Assembly: GCA_024278175.1 (NCBI GenBank)
Contig: JAJRTS010000020.1
Coordinates: 1-64,000 of the forward strand
Reading direction: 5' to 3'
Length of the DNA: 64,000 nt
Source of the DNA: Gemmatimonadales bacterium
GTDB taxonomy: Bacteria; Gemmatimonadota; Glassbacteria; GWA2-58-10
Part shown: positions 44,501 to 51,775 of the stretch, piece by piece
Position numbering within the stretch: position 1 is the first letter of the stretch
Layout: every line of letters starts with the position of its first letter
Made by a program: the position numbers and the translations under genes
The notes under the pieces: model-generated
Seen by the model: the letters and a program-made list of their open reading frames with translations, nothing else
Told to the model about the DNA's origin: nothing
Database searches by the model: none

Positions 44501-45147
44501 GCGGCCTGGACCACGTGATCGCCAGCGGCAAGAACATCAACATCCTCGTGCTGGACACGGAAGTTTATTCCAATACCGGCGGCCAGATGTCCAAATCAAC
44601 CCCGATGGGCGCCACCGCTAAGTTCGCCGCGGCGGGCAAGCCGATCGGCAAGAAGGACCTGGGAATGATGGCGATGAACTACGGCACCGTCTACGTGGCC
44701 AGTATCTGCTTTGGCGCCAACATGGCTCAGACTGTCAAGGCGTTCATGGAGGCCGAGAGCTACTCCGGCCCGTCGATCATTATCGCCTACAGCACCTGTA
44801 TCGCCCACGGGATCAACATGACCACCAGCCTGGGTAACCAGAAGCGGGCCGTGGCCAGCGGGCACTGGATCAACTACCGCTACGATCCGAGGAAGGCTGT
44901 GGAGGGTAAGAACCCACTACAGCTCGATTCCAAGCAGCCCTCTATCCCGGTGCGCGAATACACGTTCGCCGAGAACCGTTACCGTACCCTGCTGGCCCAT
45001 GACCCCGAGCGTGCCGAAACCCTGGCGGACCAGGCGCAGAAAGCGGTCGCCAATCGCTGGAACTATTACAGGAAGCTCAGCGAAATCGACTGGAGCGAGG
45101 TCAGTCAGGAAATGGTGTTCGAGGAAGCCGGTAACGGCAAGAAATAG
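41533..45147 (+). CDS. nifJ: Pyruvate:ferredoxin (flavodoxin) oxidoreductase, single-chain
   Basis: This 1204-residue enzyme decarboxylates pyruvate to acetyl-CoA and reduces ferredoxin, central to anaerobic carbon flow. Domain I begins MIMVDGNTAVANVAH with YPITPSSGMGE. Two 4Fe-4S sites are CIQCGQC...C (from Cys695) and CTGCGVC...C (from Cys751). The C-terminal TPP domain has GACAGCGETPY, GNATGCSSIYGG (cluster and TPP loop) and GDGWAYDIGYGG. Its length matches the family (about 1170-1200). The ATG at 41533 with GGGAG at 41521 is preferred to upstream in-frame starts. It is monocistronic with its own terminator. Confidence 0.97.
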   Translation: MSKKMIMVDGNTAVANVAHATNEVIAIYPITPSSGMGEISDARSAAGIANIWGTIPNVTEMQSEGGASGAVHGALSSGSLTTTFTASQGLLLMIPNMFKIAGELTPTVFHVSARAVACQALSIFGDHSDVMATRSTGFGLFCSGNIQEAQDFTLISQAVTLKSRVPFVHFFDGFRTSHEVQKIVELSRDEMERMLDYELIAAHRARALSPDTPSLKGSSQNPDVFFAARETVNPFYLKTPTIMQEAMHEFAAITGRQYKLFDYFGHPEAERVVIMMGSGAEAMHEIVDYLAAQGEKVGVIKVRLYRPFSMQALAGALPATVQKIAVLDRTKEPGSQGEPLYIDVRTAIGEAMSEGLVDFDRYPVVVGGRYGLGSAEFDASMAKAVLDNLSAARPKNHFTIGINDDVTGSSLEYDLSYGIPQEVHRSMFYGLGSDGTVGANKNSIMIIGNNTDNCAQGYFVYDSKKAGAVTVSHLRFGKDPIRSTYLLKQADFIACHNFSFVEKYDMLANAAEGGTFLLNSAYGPDEVWDNIPAEVQQQIIDKKLKFYVINALKLAADLGLGARINTIMQSAFFQISGILPTQEAVEAIQGSIKKSYGSKGERVVKMNFDAVDAGLKNAHEVTVPAGVTSNIHMIPPVPSGAPEFVQNVTAKMIEGKGEQLPVSALPCDGTFPTGTTRYEKRNIAVEIPVWNPAVCIQCGQCSFVCPHASIRIKAYDGAKLSDAPETYKSVDAKTKAFAGLKFTVQVAPEDCTGCGVCVEACPGKEKDENKQPTGRKAINMAPQAPLREQEAENWDFFLSLSDTDPSLFSLGNVKGSQLSRPLFEFSGACAGCGETPYVKLLTQLFGDRLMVGNATGCSSIYGGNLPTTPYTTRADGRGPAWSNSLFEDNAEFAFGMRLTADQQSRFATELLSKLAEQGVASELIAEILAADQSDQAGVEAQRERVARLRAQLEGKDMVEVKHLLPVIDFLVKKSVWAVGGDGWAYDIGYGGLDHVIASGKNINILVLDTEVYSNTGGQMSKSTPMGATAKFAAAGKPIGKKDLGMMAMNYGTVYVASICFGANMAQTVKAFMEAESYSGPSIIIAYSTCIAHGINMTTSLGNQKRAVASGHWINYRYDPRKAVEGKNPLQLDSKQPSIPVREYTFAENRYRTLLAHDPERAETLADQAQKAVANRWNYYRKLSEIDWSEVSQEMVFEEAGNGKK

Positions 45148-45179
45148 CCGGCCTCGGCTACCGATGTTTGCAATTGACG

Positions 45180-45217
45180 AACCGGGAACGTACCTTTGAG
45201 GTGCGTTCCCGGTTTTT
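45180..45217 (+). terminator. Rho-independent terminator after nifJ
   Basis: aaccgggaacgtacc (45180-45194) pairs with ggtgcgttcccggtt (45200-45214), with one mismatch, followed by a T run to 45217. Confidence 0.9.
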
Positions 45218-45299
45218 TGTTACAGCGCATACGGGATTGGGATACGTCCCGTGCGGCGTCCACATAAATTTTTCCGCGATATTTGAGGGAGGACAATAG

Positions 45300-45767
45300 A
45301 TGAGCGAGAAATCCATGTTGCGCCGCCTGATCGCCTACGACCGCTGGGCCAACGCCCAAACCCGCGATTCCCTGGCGGCGGTGGCAGGCAAAGCCCCGAG
45401 AGCCGTAACGTTGCTGGCCCATATCCATCTTGGTTGGAGCGCCTGGATGGACCGGATCGGGCAGATCGAGCGGGAAATAGCATGGTTCCCCGAGTTGGGG
45501 CTGGATCAGTGCGAAGAGATCGGCCGCGCCGCGCAAAAGCGCTGGGATGATTTTATAGCTGGCCTGCCGGACGACTGGCAGGGTATCGAGTACACGGCAA
45601 AACTGCTCGATGGCGGCGTGTCGCGATTTACCTTGAACGAGATCGTGACGCAGCTTGTCACTCACGGTTCTTACCACAGGGGGCAGATCAGCACACTCGT
45701 GCGCGGTGTCGGCGGGGAGCCGGTGAATACCATGTTCATGCGCTATGTGGTAACCGGCAAGGGTTGA
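45300..45767 (+). CDS. DinB family protein
   Basis: This 155-residue four-helix bundle is of the DinB/DfsB-like family, whose members use a three-His metal site and often act as thiol-dependent transferases or damage-inducible proteins. Candidate ligands are His in LLAHIHLGWSAW and the two His of VTHGSYHRGQIS. It begins MSEKSMLRRLIAYDRWAN, typical of the family. GAGGGAGG about eight bases before the ATG at 45300 supports the start. No LexA-like operator was recognised upstream. Confidence 0.88.
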   Translation: MSEKSMLRRLIAYDRWANAQTRDSLAAVAGKAPRAVTLLAHIHLGWSAWMDRIGQIEREIAWFPELGLDQCEEIGRAAQKRWDDFIAGLPDDWQGIEYTAKLLDGGVSRFTLNEIVTQLVTHGSYHRGQISTLVRGVGGEPVNTMFMRYVVTGKG

Positions 45768-45934
45768 GCGAGATGTCTGCGCCGTCTGTCTCTCCTTATT
45801 GTGCCCTGCCCCGTCTGATTTAATGTACGTCGGACGGGCAGGCCGAATTTGTTATCAGAGCCGATAGAAAAGCAGGGAGTGAATATAATTGAGAGTGTTT
45901 GTCAAAGCAAATGGGATGTACGGACGTTCCAAGC

Positions 45935-45972
45935 TTGAAAAGCCCCCATCGCCTCAGTGGCGATGGGGGCTT
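45935..45972 (-). terminator. Terminator after the rubrerythrin-like gene
   Basis: aagcccccatcgcc (45940-45953) is perfectly mirrored at 45959-45972. On the minus strand TTTT follows the stem. It lies about 30 bases past the stop of the minus-strand gene and also faces the DinB gene. Confidence 0.8.
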
Positions 45973-46003
45973 GAACTCAACCGTATCTTTTGCCTGCGGA
46001 AAA

Positions 46004-46486
46004 TCAGAGATGCTCGATGTTCTCGAACTCGGCGTCTTCGATGTACTGATCGGTTCTGGTAACGAACTGGATTACATGCTCCAGGATCAGATAGTGCTGC
46101 TTTTCTTCAATGGCGATCTTGATCAGCAGTTCCTTCTGGGCGTCGCTCTCGACCTCTTCGCTTTTCTCCATGTAAAACTCTTCGCTCTTCTTCTCCAGTT
46201 CCTGAGCTTTTTTATAGAGCTCGATTTGTCCCAGGTTGGAGCTGATGTCCTCTCCGGATTCTTTCATCCGGGCGAAAATGTTTTTCACGTCCGCCGGCGT
46301 GGTCGTCCGGGAGATGCCCGGAGTCCGGCGTCTCATCTCGGCGAATATCTCATAATGCTTAACTTCTTCATCAGCCAGGATGCTCAGGATTTTTTTAATC
46401 CCGGTATTGTCCACCCCGACGGCAACCTTACGGTAGTAATTTTCTCCGTCTTTTTCCATTTGCATGGCAAATTCAATAATATCCAT
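46004..46486 (-). CDS. Rubrerythrin-like ferritin-fold protein without rubredoxin domain
   Basis: This 160-residue four-helix bundle has the diiron pattern of rubrerythrin-type ferritin-like proteins: Glu in MEKDGENYY, ExxH in DEEVKHYEIF, Glu in LEKKSEEFY and ExxH in IEEKQHYLILEH. The C-terminal CxxC rubredoxin domain is absent. It probably reduces peroxide or stores or senses iron in an oxygen-sensitive cell. The ATG at 46486 with GGAGG six bases upstream is preferred to the GTG at 46498. It is divergent from the Tat-exported VOC gene. Confidence 0.85.
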   Translation of the reverse strand: MDIIEFAMQMEKDGENYYRKVAVGVDNTGIKKILSILADEEVKHYEIFAEMRRRTPGISRTTTPADVKNIFARMKESGEDISSNLGQIELYKKAQELEKKSEEFYMEKSEEVESDAQKELLIKIAIEEKQHYLILEHVIQFVTRTDQYIEDAEFENIEHL

Positions 46487-46729
46487 TTTACCCTCCACAC
46501 TGTGGGCGATAACAAAAATCTTCTTTGCCTGAATCTGTTGCTACTAAAAGCTAAGCGTTCAATAACCGTAAGTCAAACATCCCGGCCCTTATCGCTGGCC
46601 GCACGATGACCGGCGGCGACCCGGGACAAAGAGATTGATTTGAAAAGTTAAAGACGATATGATAGATAAATCTTAAGTACCGGAGTGGACAGCCAACGGA
46701 TGCAAATTAAGTGGATGGAGGAGCGGGCG

Positions 46730-47785
46730 ATGCGTAAATCCGGAGAGCAGATTGGACGTCGACGGTTTCTGGCTGCCACCGGTGGGATGCTCGCCGCGGG
46801 CGCCGCGGGATTGCAACCGCTGGTGGCTGGCTCCGTTCCCGAGCTGCCGGAACCGCTGGGCGAAGTGTCCCATCTGGGCTGGGTGGTGAAGGATCTCGAC
46901 AGCACGGTTGGCTACTGGAGCAATATCGGCCTGGGCCATGTATCGATCGACCGGGAGCACACGCTGGAGAATACGGTCTATCGCGGCAAGCCGGTGGACA
47001 TAACAGTGCGCTGGGGCTGGGCGCAACTGGGGCGGGTGGGGATCGAGATTTTTCAGCCGTTGAAAGGCTACAGCGCCTACGACGAGTTCCTGGAAAAACA
47101 TGGCGAGGGAATCCAGCACGTGGCGTTCGCCCAGACCAGTCCGGAGCAGCTCGAATCCCGGGTGGCCGCACTGGAGAAGCTGGGCATAACCGTGCAGGAG
47201 CGCGGTACGTTCAATGGTGGTAAGGGGATTTTTGTCTACATGGACACCGAGCCGGTGGGCGGGGTGACGTTTGAACTGGTCTATGCCCCGAACTATGTCA
47301 GGAGCCTCGGCAGGCCCACTCCGGCTCCACCTGAAGGTCAAAAAGCGCCCTTTGGTAAAATAGTCCAGTACGCCCTCTGCACGTTCGATGTGGACCGGGT
47401 ACTGAATTTTTACAGCCGTCTCGGTTTTGACAACGGTGGAGTTGACCGCGATAACAAGGGATTGATCAGGCGCTACCGTGGCCGGGAATGTGACTTTCGC
47501 ATGCACATGGGCTGGAGCAGGTGGGGAAGCACCAGACTGGAAATTCTTCAGCCCACACGGGAGTACAGCATTTACGACGAGTTCCTGGAGCGCCACGGCG
47601 AGGGATTCCACCATATCGCGTTCGCGGTCGGGGACATGGACGCGGCGGTGGCGATGATGAAAGAGCGTGGTGTTCAGGTCAGCCAGGACGGAGCATGGGG
47701 CCGCAAGGACGTGGAGGGACGGTTTGCCTATCTGGACACCGAGCGCCACGGCGGACTGACAATCGAACTGTTATGGAGTGAGTAA
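46730..47785 (+). CDS. Tat-exported protein with two VOC (glyoxalase/dioxygenase-fold) domains
   Basis: This 351-residue protein has a twin-arginine signal (GRRRFLAATGGMLAAGAA). Two VOC modules follow at about residues 45-185 (EVSHLGWVVKDLDSTVGYW ... GEGIQHVAFA) and 215-350 (KIVQYALCTFDVDRVLNFY ... GEGFHHIAFAV). Each has the paired His/Glu pattern of metal-binding VOC proteins (HVAF, HIAF, then FELV/IELL). The fold hosts glyoxalase I, methylmalonyl-CoA epimerase and extradiol dioxygenases; the reaction is not predictable. GGAGGAG (46717-46723) sets the start. The ubiD gene follows after one base, so they are co-transcribed. Confidence 0.78.
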   Translation: MRKSGEQIGRRRFLAATGGMLAAGAAGLQPLVAGSVPELPEPLGEVSHLGWVVKDLDSTVGYWSNIGLGHVSIDREHTLENTVYRGKPVDITVRWGWAQLGRVGIEIFQPLKGYSAYDEFLEKHGEGIQHVAFAQTSPEQLESRVAALEKLGITVQERGTFNGGKGIFVYMDTEPVGGVTFELVYAPNYVRSLGRPTPAPPEGQKAPFGKIVQYALCTFDVDRVLNFYSRLGFDNGGVDRDNKGLIRRYRGRECDFRMHMGWSRWGSTRLEILQPTREYSIYDEFLERHGEGFHHIAFAVGDMDAAVAMMKERGVQVSQDGAWGRKDVEGRFAYLDTERHGGLTIELLWSE

Positions 47786-47786
47786 A

Positions 47787-49238
47787 ATGGCGTATCGTGA
47801 TCAGCGGGAGTTTATCAGGCTGCTGGAAAAAGAGGGCGAGCTGCGCAGAATAAAGCGGGTGGTCAGCCCGGAGCTGGAGATAACCGAAATCGCAACCAGG
47901 GTGATGCACGCGGGCGGCCCGGCGCTGCTGTTCGAGAACGTAGCGGGCAGCGAGTTGCCCGTGTCGATCAACCTGATGGGCAGCGGGCGGCGGATGGCGC
48001 TGGCGCTGGGCGTTGAGGACGTGAACGAAGTGGCCGCGCGGATCGGCGAGTTGCTGGAGACGAAGGTTCCCGAATCGCTGATGGGCAAGCTGGCGATGTT
48101 GCCCCGGCTGGCCGAGCTGACCAGATATCCGCCTAAAACGGTAAGCGAGGGACCCGTGCAGGAGCTGGTGCTTCAGGGCGAGGATGTCGATCTGGGCAGT
48201 CTGCCCGTGCTCAAGTGCTGGCCCCAGGACGGCGGCCCGTATTTTACCCTGCCGCAGGTGATTACCAAAGACCCGGAAAACGGGATGCGCAACGTGGGCA
48301 TGTACCGGATGCAGGTGTACGACCGCAACACCACCGGCATGCACTGGCATATCCACAAGCACGGGGCGCAGCATTTGGAGAAGGCGCGGCGGCTGGGACA
48401 GAAACTGGACGTAGCTGTGGCCCTGGGGGGCGATCCCGCGCTGACCTACGCCTCCACCGCGCCGCTGCCGGACACGGTGGAGGAATACCTGTTCGCCGGT
48501 TTTCTGCGCCGCGCTCCGGTGGAGCTTGTACCCGCCCGGACTGTAAATCTTCAAGTCCCGGCCCATGCTGATATCGTGCTGGAGGGCTATGTAGACCCGG
48601 CCGAGCCGCTGCGCAACGAGGGTCCGTTCGGCGACCACACCGGCTACTACAGCCTGGAGGACGACTACCCGGTGTTCCATGTCCAGGCAATCACCATGCG
48701 CCGTGATGCGATCTACCCGGCCACCGTGGTGGGGCCCCCGCCGATGGAGGACTTCTGGATGGGGCACGCCACCGAGCGGATTTTCCTGCCCCTGCTCAGG
48801 CTGGTGGTGCCCGAGCTTGTCGATTACCACATGCCCCCCGAGGGCGTGTTCCATAACCTGGTGTTCGTCTCGATCCGCAAGCGCTACCCCGGCCAGGCGT
48901 TCAAGGTGATGCACAGCCTGTGGGGCCAGGGCCTGATGATGCTGGCCAAGGTGCTGGTGGTGCTCGACGAGGACGTGGACGTGTCCGACCCGCAGCAGGC
49001 CTGGTGGGCCGCGCTGAACAATATCGACCCCCGGCGCGACACGATATTCACCCCCGGGCCCGCCGATGCGCTGGATCACGCCTGCCCCCTGCCGCACTAC
49101 GGAACCAAGATGGGTATCGACGGGACGCGCAAGTTGCCACAGGAGGGTTTCCGCCGGCCGTGGCCGGATAAGATCGAGATGAGCCAGGAAGTGCGGCGCA
49201 AGGTGGACGGGATGTGGAAGGAGCTTGGTCTTGACTGA
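47787..49238 (+). CDS. UbiD family decarboxylase (probable futalosine-pathway MqnL-type)
   Basis: This 483-residue prenylated-FMN-dependent aromatic acid decarboxylase has QVITKDPENGMRNVGMYRMQVYD with the cofactor-contacting Arg and TGMHWHIHKHGAQH. LRNEGPFGDHTGYYS is the catalytic Glu block. It requires the cofactor made by UbiX, encoded at 50274. With the adjacent UbiA-type prenyltransferase it matches the late steps of quinone synthesis; in anaerobes this is usually menaquinone via futalosine. It starts at ATG 47787, one base after the VOC stop. Ubiquinone or another substrate cannot be excluded. Confidence 0.88.
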   Translation: MAYRDQREFIRLLEKEGELRRIKRVVSPELEITEIATRVMHAGGPALLFENVAGSELPVSINLMGSGRRMALALGVEDVNEVAARIGELLETKVPESLMGKLAMLPRLAELTRYPPKTVSEGPVQELVLQGEDVDLGSLPVLKCWPQDGGPYFTLPQVITKDPENGMRNVGMYRMQVYDRNTTGMHWHIHKHGAQHLEKARRLGQKLDVAVALGGDPALTYASTAPLPDTVEEYLFAGFLRRAPVELVPARTVNLQVPAHADIVLEGYVDPAEPLRNEGPFGDHTGYYSLEDDYPVFHVQAITMRRDAIYPATVVGPPPMEDFWMGHATERIFLPLLRLVVPELVDYHMPPEGVFHNLVFVSIRKRYPGQAFKVMHSLWGQGLMMLAKVLVVLDEDVDVSDPQQAWWAALNNIDPRRDTIFTPGPADALDHACPLPHYGTKMGIDGTRKLPQEGFRRPWPDKIEMSQEVRRKVDGMWKELGLD

Positions 49239-50106
49239 CACTGGGCAGAGTGCGGTCGGCAGGCTGGGGCTCTACAGCAGGCTGGTGATGTTGCCGCACA
49301 CGGTGTTCGCCCTGCCGTTCGCCCTCACGGCCGTGGTGCTGGCCAGTTACCAGCACAGCGTTACCCCTGCAAAAATCCTGCTGATCGTGGTCGCGTTCAC
49401 CGGGGCGCGCAGCGCGGCGATGGGGTTCAACCGGCTGATCGACCACGGGGTGGATTCCCGCAACCCCCGCACCCGGCGGCGGCCGCTGCCCGCGGGTAAG
49501 CTCTCGCGAGGGCAGGCCTGGTTGTTCGTGGCCGGTTCCGTGGCCGTGTTCGAGCTGGCGGCCTGGCTGCTGGGACGGTTGCCGCTGCTGCTCAGTCCAC
49601 TTGCGCTGGTTGTGGTGCTGCTCTACAGTCTGACCAAATTTTTCACCTCCCTGAGCCACCTGGTGCTGGGCCTGGCGCTCTCGATAGCCCCGGTGGGGGC
49701 CTGGATCGCGGTTACGGGCGGGTTCGGCGCGGGAGTGATCGTGCTGGCGGGGGCGGTGCTGTGCTGGGTGGCCGGGTTCGATGTGATCTACTCGCTGCAG
49801 GACGAGCGGTTCGACCGCGGCGAGGGCCTGCATTCGATCCCCGCCAGGCTGGGCGCCCACGGTGCGCTGTGGGTCAGCCGGGGGTTGCATCTGGCGACAG
49901 TGGCACTGCTGGCCTGGACCGGGACGTTTTTTCCGGTGGGATTTTTTTTCTGGATAGCCTGGGTTGCAGTGACTGCCATGCTGGTTTACGAGCATCGGCT
50001 GGTAAAACCGGACGACATCAGCAGGGTCAACGCGGCGTTTTTTACGGTTAACGGAATAGTCAGCGTGGTGTTTTTCCTGCTGAATCTGGTTGACAGGTTG
50101 GTTTAA
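49231..50106 (+). CDS. UbiA-type prenyltransferase (probable MqnP, 1,4-dihydroxy-6-naphthoate polyprenyltransferase)
   Basis: This 291-residue membrane enzyme with about eight helices has the first Asp-rich motif NRLIDHGVDSRNPRTRRRPLP and the second DVIYSLQDERFD. These bind the magnesium-diphosphate of the isoprenoid donor. The N-terminal LVMLPHTVFALPFALTAVVLA is the pattern of MqnP-like proteins more than of E. coli UbiA. TTG 49231, seven bases after GGAG, lies inside the end of ubiD, so the pair is coupled. The likely product is a prenylated naphthoate precursor of menaquinone. Confidence 0.85.
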   Translation: MTDTGQSAVGRLGLYSRLVMLPHTVFALPFALTAVVLASYQHSVTPAKILLIVVAFTGARSAAMGFNRLIDHGVDSRNPRTRRRPLPAGKLSRGQAWLFVAGSVAVFELAAWLLGRLPLLLSPLALVVVLLYSLTKFFTSLSHLVLGLALSIAPVGAWIAVTGGFGAGVIVLAGAVLCWVAGFDVIYSLQDERFDRGEGLHSIPARLGAHGALWVSRGLHLATVALLAWTGTFFPVGFFFWIAWVAVTAMLVYEHRLVKPDDISRVNAAFFTVNGIVSVVFFLLNLVDRLV

Positions 50107-50157
50107 TTAACACACCCCGCCCGCTTGCAGCGGGCATTCCTCTTGTTAGCGGGGAAT
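50105..50157 (-). repeat. Double-hairpin interspersed repeat, copy 4 (reverse)
   Basis: acacaccccgcccgc-ttgca-gcgggc is followed by a degenerate second hairpin (tcctcttgttagcgggga). It sits at the ubiA stop codon, inside the presumed ubiD-ubiA-ubiX transcription unit. Confidence 0.7.
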
Positions 50158-50273
50158 TGCCGGTCTCTGACTTCGATCCAGCTATCACCGCGGAGGGTAC
50201 TATGCCCAATGGAAATTTTCGATATTTTCGATTGTAATGCCGATATTAAGGCGGGAATTTGGGGGAGAGCGAA

Positions 50274-50885
50274 TTGAGCGAGGACGGTGGGAAAAATCTG
50301 ATCGTGGCGATAACCGGGGCCAGCGGCGCACCCTACGCGGTCCGTCTGCTGGAAGTGCTGGGAACGCTGGGCGTGGGAGTGGAGCTGGTTGTCAGCCGGA
50401 TGGGCCGCGACCTTCTTTTTCGCGAGGCCGGGATTCTCGCCGCGGGCGAACTGAAAGATCATCTTGACGCACGGGGAATCGACGTCTCGCGGCTGACCGC
50501 CTACAGCGAGGACAATCTGAGCGCGCCCCCGGCCAGCGGCAGCCACTCAACGCGCGGGATGGTGGTCTGCCCATGCAGCGTCAAAACGCTCAGCGCCGTG
50601 GCTGCCGGGGCCTGCCGCACGCTGCTGGAGCGCTCGGCGGAGGTAACCCTTAAGGAAGGCCGCCCGTTGGTACTGGTGCTGCGCGAGTCGCCATACAGCC
50701 TGATCCAGATTGAGAACATGCGCGCTGTTACGCTGGCCGGGGGCGTGATCCTGCCGGCCAGCCCGGCGTTTTACCATCAGCCGACAGATATCGGCGGCCT
50801 GCTGGATTTTATCGTGGCGCGTATCCTGGACAGGTTCGGGATCGTCCACGAGCTGGGCGTGCGCTGGGGCGGGGATGAGTTGTAG
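50274..50885 (+). CDS. ubiX: Flavin prenyltransferase UbiX (MqnM-type)
   Basis: This 203-residue enzyme makes prenylated FMN, the cofactor of UbiD. The N-terminal LIVAITGASGAPYAVRLLEVL binds FMN phosphate. VVCPCSVKTLSAVAAG and LVLVLRESPYSLIQIENM contain the conserved Ser and Arg-Glu-Ser-Pro active-site residues, and ILPASPAFYHQPTDIGGLLDFIVARILD ends the fold. The start is TTG 50274 with GGGGGAG six bases upstream; an in-frame TTG at 50259 is less well placed. It is a direct functional partner of the UbiD gene at 47787. Confidence 0.93.
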   Translation: MSEDGGKNLIVAITGASGAPYAVRLLEVLGTLGVGVELVVSRMGRDLLFREAGILAAGELKDHLDARGIDVSRLTAYSEDNLSAPPASGSHSTRGMVVCPCSVKTLSAVAAGACRTLLERSAEVTLKEGRPLVLVLRESPYSLIQIENMRAVTLAGGVILPASPAFYHQPTDIGGLLDFIVARILDRFGIVHELGVRWGGDEL

Positions 50886-50994
50886 TGTGCTCTTGAGGAG
50901 CTGAAGTTTTCGCTGCTATCAGCCGATATACTGTGTTATGTCACGGGCGGGATGTGCGCCCGGTTCAAAGAGTAAGACAAAGAGGATGGTCAGG

Positions 50995-51174
50995 ATGCAC
51001 GTTGCATTGCAAAACCTTGATATCGCGATGAAAGTGCAGGCAAACGTCCAGAATAAGGCGCTGGACCAGCAGGCCAATGTGCTGCAGCTTATCGACGGTG
51101 TTGCCCAGGCAGTCGAGCAGGCTGCTCGTCCCTCCGACGGGGTGCGGGGCAGGTACGTGGACATCAGCGCCTGA
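50995..51174 (+). CDS. Small YjfB-like putative motility protein A
   Basis: This 59-residue protein (MHVALQNLDIAMKVQANVQN) has the helix-loop pattern of the YjfB putative motility family: an amphipathic segment rich in Gln/Ala/Val, a second helix (QQANVLQLIDGVAQAVEQA) and a short hydrophobic C-terminal strand GRYVDISA. GAGG nine bases upstream supports ATG 50995; ATG 50986 is an alternative. It faces a second protein of similar layout at 51348. Function is unknown; similarity is by eye only. Confidence 0.5.
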   Translation: MHVALQNLDIAMKVQANVQNKALDQQANVLQLIDGVAQAVEQAARPSDGVRGRYVDISA

Positions 51175-51250
51175 ACAAAAGCTACTATCAGCCGAGTTTA
51201 GAACCGGCTTCCTGGAAATGGGTTGCCGGTTTTGTATTGTGGCCGGGGGC

Positions 51251-51282
51251 TATAAAAAACCCGCCGGAATTTTCCGGCGGGT
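51251..51282 (-). terminator. Terminator between the two small convergent genes
   Basis: acccgccgga (51259-51268) pairs with tccggcgggt (51273-51282) around a four-base loop. On the minus strand a T run follows (+ strand aaaaaa, 51254-51259), so it ends the minus-strand small gene. Confidence 0.85.
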
Positions 51283-51347
51283 CGGCGCTGTGTCAGGTAC
51301 TCGTGCGATGCGTGGAAGCAGACCATACTATCGCTCTTCCGCACCGT

Positions 51348-51530
51348 TTACGCATACAGGTTTACTCCCACACCATAGTTACTTCCCGGCAGCGGGTAGG
51401 AGAGTCTCGGTTTGGGCGTATCGAGCATCTTGGCGACATTTTCCGCGCCGGCTTGCCTGATATCCCTCATCTTGACCTGCAATTGCATCGCGTTGGGCAT
51501 CGCAGAGGCCATCGATACATTCCCTGCCAT
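51348..51530 (-). CDS. Small YjfB-like putative motility protein B
   Basis: This 60-residue protein (MAGNVSMASAMPNAMQLQVK) has a Met/Ala/Gln-rich N-terminal helix, a second helix (AGAENVAKMLDTP) and a short C-terminal NYGVGVNLYA strand, the same layout as the protein at 50995 and as YjfB-type proteins. AAGGAGG-type sequence (cctcctt at about 51537-51543 on the + strand) gives a strong ribosome binding site about eight bases before the ATG at 51530. A dedicated terminator follows. These two points make it a credible gene despite its size. Confidence 0.55.
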   Translation of the reverse strand: MAGNVSMASAMPNAMQLQVKMRDIRQAGAENVAKMLDTPKPRLSYPLPGSNYGVGVNLYA

Positions 51531-51775
51531 TTGTTACCTCCTTGTAACAAAGATCAGGGCGTGGTCCCTATTGTTTATTTCGATATTTTAGCGTTAAAAC
51601 TTTAGTATTTCTTTACCTGCAGGGGAGATGGGCCGCCAGGCCGTGCTGTGAGGGGAAACGCTTGAGCAGGGCGGCGGATAACTTGGGGGTTGAATTATCT
51701 TCTCAAAATGATAAACTTGGTTGAGTCGCAGGATTATAATTGTTTCGAAAATGATAAAGGAAAATTCGGGAGTGA

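Noticed and set aside
41527-44514. Long open frame (about 995 codons) on the minus strand opposite nifJ
   Set aside because: It mirrors the codon structure of the well-supported PFOR gene in GC-rich DNA and shows no recognisable domain.
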